DNA of 64,000 nucleotides from Mesorhizobium loti CJ3sym (GCF_000472785.1 NZ_AXAL01000008.1:234326-298325), one strand, 5' to 3'. Numbered from the stretch's first letter, positions 7,992 to 17,800 are shown. Made by a program: numbers and translations. Notes: a model not told the origin generated them from the sequence alone.

Positions 7992-9134
7992 ATGTCGGAA
8001 TGGTTGTCGCGGGAAGAGGCGCTGGAGAGACTTCGGGTGAGGCCGCAGACGCTTTACGCCTATGTCAGCCGCGGCCGAATCGGCATGCGTCCGGACAGGG
8101 CCGATCCGCGCCGCAGCGAATATCGCGCCGATGATATCGCCGCACTGGCGACGCGAAGGGCGCGTGGACGCAGCCCTTCGGCCATCGCGGAAAGCGCGAT
8201 TGCCTGGGGCGAGCCATCGATCGTCACCTCGATCTCAACCGTTTGGCATGGCCAGCTGATCTATCGGGGCAAGGACGCCGCTGCGCTGTCCGATCATGCC
8301 ACGCTGGAAGAGACCGCCGCTGTGCTTTGGGCCTTGCCTGAACCGGTCCGCTTCGAAACGCCGTCGCCAGATGCGCCGCGCCAGCTCGGCCGCGCCTCGG
8401 CCTTTGCGCAACTCGCCTTGCTTGCCGGCCAGGCGCGGCCTTCGCTTGGGCGCAGCGCCGCCTCTCTGTGCGCTGATGCCGCGCGCGCGATCGGCGTGCT
8501 GGCCGGTGCTCTCGGTGCCGAGACCGGACCGGATCCCGTGCATCGGCGATTGGCTCGGGGTTGGTCGGTCGATGATACCGGTGCGGAAGCGATCCGGCGC
8601 GCCCTTGTGCTGCTCGCCGATCACGAGCTCAACGCATCGACTTTCGCGGCCCGCGTTGCCGCCTCCACTGGAGCCTCGCCCGCCGCTTCCCTGCTGGCGG
8701 GCCTCGCAACACTTTCCGGCCCACGGCACGGTGGCGCCGGCGAAGCCGTGATGCAGCTGGCCGAGGATGCGGCGCGCCATGGCGCCGATGCCACGATCCG
8801 GCGGTGGCTCGGCCATGACCGGCCACTGCCTGGCTTCGGCCATCAACTCTATCCCGAGGGCGATCCCAGGGCCACGGCGCTTCTGGCGGCCATCGACAAC
8901 ACCGACGAGACGTTGCGGTCGCTGGAAACCGCCGCTATTGCCGCGACCGGGGCTCCAGCGAATATCGACTTTGCCCTGGCCGTGCTGACGCGCAGCCTCG
9001 GCTTGCCGCGCGATGCGCCGTTCCACCTGTTCGCGCTTGGACGCAGCGTCGGCTGGGCCGCACACATGGTCGAGCAGATCGTCAGCGGCAGCATCATCCG
9101 GCCGCGTGGCCGCTATGAGGGGCTATTGCCGTGA
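7992..9134 (+). CDS. Citrate synthase-family protein with N-terminal helix-turn-helix domain
   Basis: In this 380-residue protein the first ~55 residues look like a MerR/excisionase-type helix-turn-helix (LSREEALERLRVRPQTLYAY, then RADDIAAL). The rest is a citrate synthase fold with DHELN, GPRHGG (H246), GFGHQLYPEGDPR (H284) and NIDF (D326). All three catalytic positions are kept, so it may be an enzyme, an acyl-CoA sensor, or both. It is divergent from the other citrate synthase-family gene, with three ATCAAT repeats in the gap that could be its binding site. Similar fusions occur in other proteobacteria; their function is not settled to my knowledge. Confidence 0.85.
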   Translation: MSEWLSREEALERLRVRPQTLYAYVSRGRIGMRPDRADPRRSEYRADDIAALATRRARGRSPSAIAESAIAWGEPSIVTSISTVWHGQLIYRGKDAAALSDHATLEETAAVLWALPEPVRFETPSPDAPRQLGRASAFAQLALLAGQARPSLGRSAASLCADAARAIGVLAGALGAETGPDPVHRRLARGWSVDDTGAEAIRRALVLLADHELNASTFAARVAASTGASPAASLLAGLATLSGPRHGGAGEAVMQLAEDAARHGADATIRRWLGHDRPLPGFGHQLYPEGDPRATALLAAIDNTDETLRSLETAAIAATGAPANIDFALAVLTRSLGLPRDAPFHLFALGRSVGWAAHMVEQIVSGSIIRPRGRYEGLLP

Positions 9135-9148
9135 CAGCGTAGAAATCG

Positions 9149-10144
9149 TCAGGCTGAGTTGGTGGCCCCGAACCGCGCCCGGTACGCAGCCGGCGTCGTG
9201 GCGAATTGCTGACGGAAATGATGCCGCAGCGTGCCAGCGGCGCCAAATCCGGCGGTCTCGGCAATCCGCTCGATCGGCATGGCGGTATCTTCCAGCAGGG
9301 TGCGCGCCCGCGAAAGCCGTTCCGAGAGCAGCCAGCGCGCCGGCGTGACGCCGGTGGCGGCCGCGAACCGGCGCAGGAATGTCCGCTCGCTCATCCCGGC
9401 CAGATCCGCCAGGACAGCGACGGGATATTCGGCGGAAATATCGGCACGCATTCTGTCGATCAAAGGCCCGAGCCGGCTGCGCTCGTGCGGCTCCGGAACG
9501 GAACTCTCGACATATTGCGCCTGGCCGCCATCGCGGTGCGGCGGCACGACCAGGCGGCGCGCCACCATGTTGGCCGCCTTGGTGCCGAAATCGCGCCGGA
9601 CGAGATGCAGGCAGAGATCGATGCCGGCAGCACTTCCGGCCGATGTCAGGACATTTCCCTCATCGATGTACAAAACATCCGGGACCACGGTGATGTCGGG
9701 GTACAGCTCCCTCAGTCTTTCACTGTAGCGCCAATGCGTGGTTGCCTTCTTGCCTGCAAGCAGGCCTGCGGCGGCAAGCACGAAGACGCCCGAACAGATG
9801 GACAGGATGCGTGCGCCCCGCTCGCTGGCCTTCCGGAGCGCTTCGATCAGCAAGGGCGGCACAGGAGCCTCTGCTCCGCGCCATCCAGGCACGATCACCG
9901 TGTCGGCCTGATCGATCAGATCCGGTCCACCGTCGGCGACGATGCGCACGCCGCCCAGGGCGCGCATTTCGCCGGGGTCGATCCCGGCAACCGCAAAACG
10001 GTACCAATCCGGCCCCATCTCCGGCCTCGGCAAGGCGAAGACTTCAACCACCACGCCAAACTCGAACGTGCACAAGCCATCATAGGCAATGGCAACCACA
10101 AGCGGGTTGGCAGAGCGCGGATTGGCAGGCGGCGCATTTGGCAT
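9149..10144 (-). CDS. GlxA/FtrA-type transcriptional regulator (DJ-1/PfpI-like domain plus AraC HTH)
   Basis: This 331-residue protein has an N-terminal DJ-1/PfpI-like domain with the cysteine-elbow sequence ILSICSGVFVLAAAGLLAG and the family segment TTHW. An AraC-type pair of helix-turn-helix motifs fills the last ~100 residues (LADLAGMSERTFLRRF and IERIAETAGFGAAGTLRHHF). An upstream start at 10180 would add 12 residues; I chose the ATG at 10144, but its Shine-Dalgarno is weak. It is divergent from a rhodanese gene, a common pairing for FtrA-like regulators. It converges with the HTH-citrate synthase gene with only 14 nt between stops. Confidence 0.85.
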   Translation of the reverse strand: MPNAPPANPRSANPLVVAIAYDGLCTFEFGVVVEVFALPRPEMGPDWYRFAVAGIDPGEMRALGGVRIVADGGPDLIDQADTVIVPGWRGAEAPVPPLLIEALRKASERGARILSICSGVFVLAAAGLLAGKKATTHWRYSERLRELYPDITVVPDVLYIDEGNVLTSAGSAAGIDLCLHLVRRDFGTKAANMVARRLVVPPHRDGGQAQYVESSVPEPHERSRLGPLIDRMRADISAEYPVAVLADLAGMSERTFLRRFAAATGVTPARWLLSERLSRARTLLEDTAMPIERIAETAGFGAAGTLRHHFRQQFATTPAAYRARFGATNSA

Positions 10145-10231
10145 GATCTTGATGATATATGGCAAAGCTGCCAGCTGCAATCACACCGCTTCGTGCTTTA
10201 TCTCGGTCGCATCAACAATGGAGATACGAGA

Positions 10232-10651
10232 ATGAGCTACGTGACAGACATTCCGGTGGCATCGCCGGAAATCGCCCAGGACCACTTTTTGCGCCGGCTT
10301 TCCGTCGAGACCGACTGTTCCGATGTCGCAGCAGCGCTGCGCAGCGGAGAGCCGGACTTTGTGCTTCTGCATGTGGTCGGTTCGCCTGATGCCTATGAGC
10401 GCCGCCATGTGCCGGGCGCGCTTCATCTGCCACATCGCGACATCTCGGCCGAGCGGATGGCGCAATGGCCGGCAGGCACGCTGTTCGTGGTCTACTGCGC
10501 CGGGCCGCATTGCAATGGCGCGGATCGGGCGGCCTTCAAGCTGGCCAGCCTCGGCCTGCCGGTCAAGATCATGATCGGTGGCATTTCAGGCTGGCAGGAC
10601 GAGGATCTCCTCTTCGCCTTAGGCAAGGAGCCCGGTGTCCTGAGCCCATGA
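10232..10651 (+). CDS. Rhodanese-like domain protein
   Basis: This 139-residue single rhodanese domain has the active-site loop CAGPHCNGADRAA, the entry motif RRHVPGALHLPH and the closing GGISGWQDE. These proteins move sulfane sulfur or act on thiosulfate or persulfides. I start it at the ATG at 10232; the same frame stays open far upstream but overlaps the divergent regulator. It is probably controlled by the adjacent FtrA-type regulator. Confidence 0.85.
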   Translation: MSYVTDIPVASPEIAQDHFLRRLSVETDCSDVAAALRSGEPDFVLLHVVGSPDAYERRHVPGALHLPHRDISAERMAQWPAGTLFVVYCAGPHCNGADRAAFKLASLGLPVKIMIGGISGWQDEDLLFALGKEPGVLSP

Positions 10652-10708
10652 TCGCCAGCCCGAGGTCTGTGCGCCAACCAGACAGGATCGGCAACGAGGA
10701 AAAAAGCC

Positions 10709-11176
10709 ATGCGCAAAGCGGCGGTCACCGTCCGTCCGTTCGAGCGGCGGGATGTCGGCGCGGTGCTCGTCCTTATGCGGGCGCTCGCCGTATTCGAGGG
10801 CTATGACGACAAATTCCGCATCACCGAGGCCGACATCGTCGACCATGGGCTGGGGCCATCGCCCCGCTTCGGTGTGTTCGTGGCGGATGTCGGCGGGGCG
10901 ACCGTCGGCATCGCCGTCCACTATCTCATCCCCTGGACCTACGATCTGAGGCCTGTCGTGGTGCTCAAGGAACTCTACGTGGCAGAGGCGGCGCGCGGCA
11001 TGTCGGTCGGCCATGCCCTCGTGAAACGACTGCGCGACCATGCCGCCGGCATTGGCGCATCCGCCATCAAATGGACGGTGCTGCAATCCAACATGCCGGC
11101 CAAGGCTTTCTATCGCTCGCTCGACGGGCGGGCCGACGAAATCTGGGAATTCTGGCAACTGCCGATCGGTCCATGA
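10709..11176 (+). CDS. GNAT family N-acetyltransferase
   Basis: The 155-residue protein is a single GNAT domain. The acetyl-CoA-binding strand-loop-helix is represented by LKELYVAEAARGMSVGHALV, a degenerate Q/RxxGxG/A loop, and the C-terminal Ala-Phe-Tyr segment (AKAFYRSLDG) is the usual proton-donor region. GAGGAAAAAA precedes the ATG. It resembles polyamine or small-amine acetyltransferases by length, but the substrate cannot be assigned. It lies 57 nt after the rhodanese gene and may be cotranscribed with it. Confidence 0.8.
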   Translation: MRKAAVTVRPFERRDVGAVLVLMRALAVFEGYDDKFRITEADIVDHGLGPSPRFGVFVADVGGATVGIAVHYLIPWTYDLRPVVVLKELYVAEAARGMSVGHALVKRLRDHAAGIGASAIKWTVLQSNMPAKAFYRSLDGRADEIWEFWQLPIGP

Positions 11177-11198
11177 AGGTAAGGCATCAACCTGTCGC

Positions 11199-11224
11199 GG
11201 CGGTCAGGATATGCTCTGACCGCC
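11199..11224. terminator. Hairpin between convergent GNAT and phaR genes
   Basis: GGCGGTCAG at 11199-11207 pairs perfectly with CTGACCGCC at 11216-11224 around an 8-nt loop. It lies 23 nt after the GNAT stop and 2 nt from the phaR stop, so it could end transcripts from both sides. The T-tract is weak. Confidence 0.5.
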
Positions 11225-11225
11225 T

Positions 11226-11834
11226 CTACGACATCGTGTCGAGCTTGCGCTGCATGGCCGCGATCTGGCTCTTCAGCTCCTGAAGATCGTCGGATTTCTC
11301 AGGCGTTTCCTTCTTGGCCGGCTCGGTCGGGGCCGCGGCTGGCGCGGAGCCAGCTGGCGGGAACGGCGTGAACAGCCGCATGGCGTTCTGGAACATTTCC
11401 ATGTTGCGGCGCGTCTGTTCTTCCAGCGCCTTGATCGGCGTTGCAATCTTCATCACGTCCAGCGGCGACTTGCCGATCGCGCCCTTCATCTGCTCGCGAA
11501 AGCGCTCCTGCTCCTTGGAAAAGGCCAGCATCGACTGTTCGAGGAAGCTTGGCACGATCATCTGCATCTGGTCGCCATAGTAGGCGATCAGCTGGCGCAA
11601 GAACGGGATCGGCAGCATGTTCTGCCCATCCTTGTTCTCCAGCTCGAAAATGATCTGCGTCAGCACCGGATGCGTGATGTCGTCACCGGTCTTTGCGTCC
11701 TGGACGGTGAACTCCTCGCCCTTCTTGACCATCTCGGCCAGATCCTCGAGCGTCACATAGGTACTCGTCCCCGTATTATAGAGGCGGCGATTGGCGTATT
11801 TCTTGATAATGATCGGGTCGTCTTTTGCGGCCAT
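11226..11834 (-). CDS. phaR: Polyhydroxyalkanoate synthesis repressor PhaR
   Basis: The 202-residue protein has the PHB accumulation regulator DNA-binding domain at the N-terminus (IIIKKYANRRLYNT, then TSTYVTLEDLAEMVKKG) and regulatory repeats in the middle. A proline/alanine-rich linker and a short coiled coil (LQELKSQIAAMQRKLDT) end the protein. GGAGG lies 6 nt before the ATG at 11834, so I prefer that codon to the in-frame starts further upstream. PhaR binds both DNA and polyhydroxybutyrate, coupling granule load to phasin and biosynthesis expression. It is divergent from phaA across a TGC-rich region that may hold its own operator. In rhizobia the same protein is also called AniA. Confidence 0.93.
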   Translation of the reverse strand: MAAKDDPIIIKKYANRRLYNTGTSTYVTLEDLAEMVKKGEEFTVQDAKTGDDITHPVLTQIIFELENKDGQNMLPIPFLRQLIAYYGDQMQMIVPSFLEQSMLAFSKEQERFREQMKGAIGKSPLDVMKIATPIKALEEQTRRNMEMFQNAMRLFTPFPPAGSAPAAAPTEPAKKETPEKSDDLQELKSQIAAMQRKLDTMS

Positions 11835-11935
11835 CTGCATCCTCCCCGGACACCGGCTGGCCTGAGTAAGCAGCCGGTAACGATTGCGCCTTTTCAAAGG
11901 ATATGCGCAAAAGCGTCATAATTCCAAGCAGTTTG

Positions 11936-11992
11936 TGCAGTGCGGCATCATTTAATGCTGCAGGGCGGGCACAATATGCTGCGCAGCAATGC
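11936..11992. promoter_or_regulatory. TGC/GCA-rich array between phaR and phaA, candidate PhaR operator
   Basis: The 302-nt gap between phaR and phaA holds a run of TGC and GCA triplets. TGCAGTGCGGCA at 11936-11947 and TGCTGCGCAGCA at 11977-11988 (a perfect 12-bp palindrome) each differ at one position from the TGCRNYGCASMA pattern I recall for rhizobial PhaR. Spacing from either start codon suits an operator. Confidence 0.5.
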
Positions 11993-12136
11993 AAGGACCG
12001 CCGCCGTGGCAACATGCGGCCTGCTTGCGGCGCATGGGCGCCATGCCCATTTCAGGTTTGACTTGGATCATGGAAAGGGCAAGAAAAGTCGCCAACAATG
12101 CCCAAAAATACGACAGCTCGAAGTCTGGAGAAGAAA

Positions 12137-13321
12137 ATGTCCTCTGCCAATTCCATCGTTGTCGCCAGTGCCGCACGCACGGCCGTCGGATCATTCAACG
12201 GTGCCTTCGCCGCCACCCCGGCGCATGAACTCGGTGCTGTCGTCATCAGGGAACTCTTGTCGCGCGCCGGTGTCCAGGCCGCCGAGGTCGACGAGGTGAT
12301 ACTCGGTCAGGTGTTGACCGCAGCTCAGGGCCAGAATCCCGCCCGCCAGGCCTCGATCATTGCCGGCCTCCCCAAGGAAACCACTGCCTGGGGCCTCAAC
12401 CAGGTTTGCGGCTCCGGCCTGCGCGCCATTGCACTCGGCATGCAGCAGATCGCCACCGGCGACGCCAAGGTGATCATCGCCGGCGGCCAGGAGTCGATGT
12501 CGCTGTCGCCACATGCCGAGCACCTGCGCGCCGGCGTCAAGATGGGCGACTACAAGATGATCGACACTATGATCAAGGACGGGCTGTGGGACGCCTTCAA
12601 CGGCTACCACATGGGCAACACCGCCGAGAACGTCGCGCGCCAGTTCCAGATCACCCGCGACGACCAGGACCAGTTCGCGCTCGCCTCGCAAAACAAGGCC
12701 GAGGCGGCACAGAAGGCCGGCAAATTCAAGGACGAGATCGTTGCCTTCACCATCAAGGGCAAGAAGGGCGACACCATTGTCGACCAGGACGAATACATCC
12801 GCCATGGCGCAACGATCGATGCCATGACCAAGCTGAAGCCGGCCTTCGACAAGGACGGCACCGTGACCGCCGCCAACGCTTCCGGCATCAATGATGGTGC
12901 GGCCGGCGCGCTGCTGATGAGCGAAGCGGAAGCTGTAAAGCGCGGCATCACCCCGCTGGCGCGCATCGTGTCCTGGGCAACCGCCGGCGTCGATCCGGCA
13001 ATCATGGGCACCGGACCCATTCCCGCCTCGCGCAGGGCGCTGGAAAAGGCCGGCTGGTCGGTCGGCGATCTTGATCTGATCGAGGCCAACGAGGCCTTTG
13101 CCGCCCAGGCCTGCGCCGTCAACAAGGACATGGGCTGGGATCCGTCGATCGTCAACGTCAATGGCGGCGCCATCGCCATCGGCCACCCGATCGGCGCCTC
13201 GGGCGCCCGCATCTTCAACACGCTGGTCTACGAGATGCGTCGCCGCGGCGCCAAGAAGGGCCTCGCCACGCTGTGCATCGGCGGCGGCATGGGCGTCGCC
13301 CTGTGCATCGAAGCACTCTGA
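12137..13321 (+). CDS. phaA: Acetyl-CoA C-acetyltransferase (beta-ketothiolase)
   Basis: The 394-residue protein condenses two acetyl-CoA to acetoacetyl-CoA, the first step of polyhydroxybutyrate synthesis. It carries all three thiolase signatures: [10 protein letters not shown] with nucleophile Cys91, GHPIGASG with the catalytic His, and CIGGGMG with Cys380. The length is normal for the family. TGGAG lies 6 nt before the chosen ATG; the frame extends 13 codons further upstream. It is followed by phaB 92 nt downstream, after a small hairpin, in the classic phaAB order. Confidence 0.96.
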   Translation: MSSANSIVVASAARTAVGSFNGAFAATPAHELGAVVIRELLSRAGVQAAEVDEVILGQVLTAAQGQNPARQASIIAGLPKETTAWGLNQVCGSGLRAIALGMQQIATGDAKVIIAGGQESMSLSPHAEHLRAGVKMGDYKMIDTMIKDGLWDAFNGYHMGNTAENVARQFQITRDDQDQFALASQNKAEAAQKAGKFKDEIVAFTIKGKKGDTIVDQDEYIRHGATIDAMTKLKPAFDKDGTVTAANASGINDGAAGALLMSEAEAVKRGITPLARIVSWATAGVDPAIMGTGPIPASRRALEKAGWSVGDLDLIEANEAFAAQACAVNKDMGWDPSIVNVNGGAIAIGHPIGASGARIFNTLVYEMRRRGAKKGLATLCIGGGMGVALCIEAL

Positions 13322-13336
13322 CAAAAATATAAAGAT

Positions 13337-13355
13337 GGGCGGCGCAAGCCGCCCC
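13337..13355 (+). terminator. Short hairpin between phaA and phaB (attenuator-like)
   Basis: GGGCGGC at 13337-13343 pairs with GCCGCCC at 13348-13354 around GCAA. Only CTTT follows, so it is more likely a partial terminator or an mRNA processing/stability hairpin than a full stop. Confidence 0.45.
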
Positions 13356-13413
13356 TTTGCTATCCAGTGGCTGCCAAGCCCGACAACAGGGCGATTTCAA
13401 AAAGGGGAAATGC

Positions 13414-14139
13414 ATGACCAAGGTTGCAATCGTCACGGGTGGATCGCGCGGCATCGGCGCGGCGATCTCGATCGCTTTGAAAGCCGCCGGCTATTCGGTT
13501 GCCGCAAACTATGCCGGCAACGACGAGGCGGCGGCGAAGTTCAAGGCCGAAACCGGCATTCCAACCTACAAATGGTCGGTCGCCGACTATGACGCTTGCG
13601 CCGCCGGCATCAAGCAGGTCGAGGCCGACCTCGGCCCGGTCTCGGTGCTGGTCAACAATGCCGGCATCACCCGCGACGCCATGTTCCACAAGATCACGCG
13701 CGACCAGTGGAAAGAGGTCATCGACACCAATCTGTCCGGCGTCTTCAACATGACGCACCCTCTGTGGAACGGCATGCGCGACCGCAAGTTCGGCCGCGTC
13801 ATCACCATCTCCTCGATCAACGGCCAGAAAGGCCAGGCCGGACAGGTCAACTATTCCGCCGCCAAGGCCGGTGACATCGGCTTCTCGAAGGCGCTGGCAC
13901 AGGAAGGTGCCCGTGCGGGCATCACCGTCAACGTCATCTGCCCCGGTTACATCGCCACCGAGATGGTCAAGGCAATCGACGAGAAGGTGCTGAACGAGCG
14001 CATTATCCCGCAGATCCCGGTTGGCCGCCTCGGCGAACCGGAAGAGATCGCCCGCTGCGTCGTCTTCCTCGCTTCCGAGGATGCCGGCTTCATCACCGGC
14101 TCGACCATAACGGCCAATGGCGGCCAGTACTTCGCCTGA
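13414..14139 (+). CDS. phaB: Acetoacetyl-CoA reductase (NADPH)
   Basis: The 241-residue SDR enzyme reduces acetoacetyl-CoA to (R)-3-hydroxybutyryl-CoA, the monomer for polyhydroxybutyrate. It shows TGGSRGIG at residues 8-15, NNAG, the catalytic Ser in ISSINGQKGQAGQ and YSAAK, as in characterised PhaB/PhbB proteins. AAGGGGAAA precedes the ATG. The gene ends in a strong terminator, so phaAB form a two-gene unit; the polymerase genes are not in this window. Confidence 0.95.
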   Translation: MTKVAIVTGGSRGIGAAISIALKAAGYSVAANYAGNDEAAAKFKAETGIPTYKWSVADYDACAAGIKQVEADLGPVSVLVNNAGITRDAMFHKITRDQWKEVIDTNLSGVFNMTHPLWNGMRDRKFGRVITISSINGQKGQAGQVNYSAAKAGDIGFSKALAQEGARAGITVNVICPGYIATEMVKAIDEKVLNERIIPQIPVGRLGEPEEIARCVVFLASEDAGFITGSTITANGGQYFA

Positions 14140-14168
14140 GACATTCAACGGCTTCTGACTGTAACGAG

Positions 14169-14192
14169 CGGACCGGGAAACCGGTCCGTTTT
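14169..14192 (+). terminator. Rho-independent terminator of phaAB
   Basis: CGGACCGG at 14169-14176 pairs with CCGGTCCG at 14181-14188 around a GAAA loop, followed by TTTTAT. It lies 30 nt after the phaB stop. Confidence 0.9.
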
Positions 14193-14230
14193 ATCTAATG
14201 CTTTGGGCTCTCGAAACGCCCCGCTGCGAC

Positions 14231-14710
14231 GCAATGATCGAATCCGGTACGCAAAGGTTAACGCCGGCAGAGCCGCTTGTGCGAACCCTGTGGTCAAGCC
14301 TGTGGATTGTCGGTGGATAAGCTGTTCACAACCTGAGATATTGAGGGAACAAAACGGGAAAATACGGCCGGTGCTGCTTTGTCGCCGATTCGTTCCGGCT
14401 CTGAGCGGAAATTAACGTTAATGGCCCGGAATCACCTGCAATGCCGTAACACTCAATTCAGAAAGATTAACAATTTCATAATCTTGGGTAAAGGGCATGG
14501 CGCCATTTCCTTCGTTTCCCGGCAAAGGTTAAGGACGGAGATCGCCCAGCATAAAACGGGCCAGTTCGGCGATTCAGCATGTGGTGAGACTCACGGTCAG
14601 AGAATCCACATGTAGCCGTGAACAAAAGCTGAATCTGCGGGAGTCACTGATTCGTCGCCGTTTCGTTCCAGACTCGTTCCAACTCTTAATCAGCGACCAT
14701 TTTGGAGCTT
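14231..14710. other. Gene-free region with DnaA-box-like sequences, GANTC cluster and TTAAC half-sites (origin-like or cell-cycle regulatory)
   Basis: Between the phaB terminator and the helicase gene there is about 650 nt with no plausible gene. It contains nine GANTC sites starting at 14240, 14429, 14571, 14588, 14602, 14631, 14641, 14649 and 14671; the last seven fall in 105 bp. TTATCCACC (8 of 9 to a DnaA box, minus strand, 14312-14320), TGTGGATTG (14301-14309) and GAATCCACA (14602-14610, 7 of 9) are DnaA-box-like. TTAAC/GTTAA half-sites occur near 14255, 14412, 14467 and 14527. This mix is found at alphaproteobacterial replication origins but also at CcrM/GcrA-controlled promoters. Neither role is proven here. 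Confidence 0.4.
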
Positions 14711-14847
14711 GACACAGACCCGTCTCGCCGCCGACGGAACATTCCGCTTTCGCTTTCCCCCCGAAATCCCTATGTGTCGCCTGTCATACGCGCCACCCAA
14801 GGCACGCTCCCGACAAACAGAGGCCAGAAAGCCTTATTTCCAGACCG

Positions 14848-17800
14848 ATGAACATCCAGCCGAAACACACCGAGCCGCTGATCCTGTCGGGCCGCGACGT
14901 GACCGCCGTGCTTGGGCCGACCAACACCGGCAAGACCCATCTGGCCATCGAGCGCATGGTGGCGCACGAAACCGGCGTGATCGGCCTGCCGCTCAGGCTG
15001 CTGGCCCGAGAAGTCTACGCCCGTGTCTGCGAGAAGGTCGGTGCCCACAAGGTGGCGCTGATCACCGGCGAGGAGAAGATCCAGCCGCCGGGCGCGAAAT
15101 ATTCGGTCTGCACAGTCGAGGCCATGCCGCGCCAGACTGACGCCGCCTTCGTCGCCATCGACGAGGTGCAGCTCGCCGGCGACCTCGAGCGCGGCCATAT
15201 CTTCACCGACCGCATCCTGCATCTGCGCGGCCGGCAGGAAACGCTGCTCCTGGGCGCGGCCACCATGCACGGCATCCTGCAGCGCCTGCTCAAGGGCGTG
15301 TCGGTGGTGACGCGGCCGCGGCTGTCGCATCTCGCCTATGCCGGTTCGAAGAAGCTGACCCGCCTGCCGCGGCGTACCGCGATCGTCGCCTTCTCCGCCG
15401 ACGAGGTCTATGCCATCGCCGAGCTGATCCGCCGCCAGCAGGGCGGAGCGGCCGTCGTGCTCGGTGCGCTCTCGCCACGCACCCGCAACGCGCAGGTGGC
15501 GCTGTTCCAGTCGGGCGATGTCGACTATCTCATTGCCACCGACGCCATCGGCATGGGCCTCAACCTTGATCTCGACCATGTCGCCTTTGCCCAGAACCGC
15601 AAATTCGACGGATATCAGTATCGCAATCTGACTGCCGCCGAACTCGGCCAGATCGCCGGTCGTGCCGGCCGGCATCTGCGCGACGGCACTTTTGGCGTCA
15701 CCGGCCAGGTCGATCCGCTCGACGAGGATCTGATCAAGAAGATCGAAGGCCATGATTTCGAACCGGTGAAGGTGCTGCAGTGGCGCACCGCGCATTTCGA
15801 TTTCGCCAGCCTCGATGCGCTGAAGCGCTCGATCGAGACCAACGCGCCGGTCGAGGGGCTGACGCGCGCGCTGCCGGCGGTCGATGCGCAGGCGCTCGAA
15901 TATCTCTCCCGCGACGAGGAGATTCGCGCGCTCGCCACCGATGCCAAGCGCGTGGCGCTGCTGTGGGAGGCTTGCGCACTGCCCGACTACAGGAAGATCG
16001 CGCCGGCCCAGCACGCGGACCTCATCGCCTCGATCTACATGGACCTCGCCCGCCATGGCCATGTCGACGAAAACTACATGGCCGAGCAAGTGCGCCGCGC
16101 CGACACAACCGAGGGCGACATCGACACGCTGTCGCATCGCATCGCCCAGATTCGAACCTGGACATTCGTGTCGAACCGGCCCGGCTGGCTGGCCGATCAG
16201 GCACACTGGCAGGAAAAGACGCGCGAAATCGAAGACAGACTGTCGGATGCGCTGCATGAACGGTTGACGAAACGCTTCGTAGACCGCAGGACTTCCGTCC
16301 TCATGCGGCGCCTTAGAGAAAATACCATGCCTGAAGCCGAAATTAGCCCTACCGGAACCGTCCTTGTCGAAGGCCATCACGTCGGCGAGTTGCAAGGGTT
16401 CCGCTTCACCGCCGACCAGACCGCCGGCGGCGAAGACGCCAAGGCTGTGCGCACCGCCGCGCAAAAGGCGCTGGCCGCCGAATTCGAGGCGCGCGCTGAA
16501 CGTTTCGGCGCTTGCGCCAATGGCGACCTTGCGCTTGGCTCGGATGGCACACTGCGCTGGATCGGCGCGCCGATCGGCACGCTGGTTTCAGGCGAGGACG
16601 CGCTGAAGCCCCGCCTCATATTGCTGGCTGACGAACAGCTGACCGGCCCGGCGCGCGACAAGGTCGCCGCGCGCGCCGAACGTTTCGTCAATTTCCAGAT
16701 CGAGTCGCTGCTGAAGCCGCTGGTCGACTTGAAGAATGCCGACCAGATTTCCGGCATCGGCCGTGGCATCGCCTTTCAGCTGGTCGAGAATTTCGGCCTT
16801 ATCAATCGCCGTGACATCGCCGAGGAGATGAAGTCGCTCGACCAAGAAGGTCGCGCGGCGCTTCGCCGGCTTGGCGTTCGCTTCGGCGCCTACCATGTCT
16901 TCGTGCCGGCGCTGATAAAGCCCGCTCCCGCCGGACTGGTGACCTTGCTGTGGGCGCTGAAGAACGACGGCAAGGACAAGCCGGGCTTTGGCGACGTCGT
17001 CCACGCGCTCGCCTCCGGCAGGACCTCGGTGGTCATCGATCCGACCTTCGACAAGACCTTCTACAAGCTCGCCGGCTACCGCAATCTCGGCCGCCGCGCC
17101 GTGCGCATCGACATATTGGAGCGGCTGGCCGACCTGATCCGTCCGGCAACCAACTGGAAGCCCGGCCTCGGCCAACGTCCGGACGGCGCCTATGACGGCC
17201 AGTCCTTCATGGTCACGCCGCCGATGATGTCGATCCTCGGCGCCACCGCCGACGACATGGAAGAGATCCTCAAGGGCCTGGGCTATCGTGCCGAGCCGAA
17301 GCCGCCCGCCGAGGTCAAGGCGCGGCTCGAAGCGCAGGACACCGCCGCACGCGAAGCGTCGGCGGCGAAGCTTGCGGCGGAAGAGGCCGCTCGCGCCGAA
17401 CAGGCCAAGGCAGCCGAAGCAGCGACCGATGCGACCGCAGAGGCGGCAGTCGGGGATTCAGAACCGGCGGCTGCCGAGGCCGCTGTCGAAACTCCAGCCG
17501 AGATCATCGCGGAAACGGCAGCAGAGCCTGTCGCGGAAGAGCAGGCGAAAGCTCCGGCCGAGGACGAGCCTGCAACGGAGGCTGTCGCCGAAGCTGCCGC
17601 TGAACCTGCCGCCGAGCAAGAGGCGGAAGCCGAGTCTGTCGAAGCCCAACCAGTGGAGCCCGTTGCCGAAGCTGCGCCGGCAACGGAAGCGGTTTCGGAC
17701 GAGCCTGCCGTGGTGGCCGATGCGGCCACCGACGAGCCCGCCGCGGAAGCCGAAGCGCCGAAGCCGATCCTTCTGTGGCGTCAGGGCCGTTTCGAACAGC

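Noticed and set aside
12191..13324. Long open frame antisense to phaA (377 codons)
   Set aside because: It is a shadow of high-GC codon use; phaA has all thiolase motifs and the antisense frame has no recognisable domain or ribosome-binding site.
14770..16464. Long open frame antisense to the helicase (564 codons)
   Set aside because: The helicase motifs on the plus strand are unambiguous; the antisense frame also runs past the helicase start into non-coding DNA.
17300..17770. GC-rich repeats in the helicase tail as a separate gene or repeat element
   Set aside because: The frame stays open and continuous with the helicase; the repeats are Ala/Glu codons.
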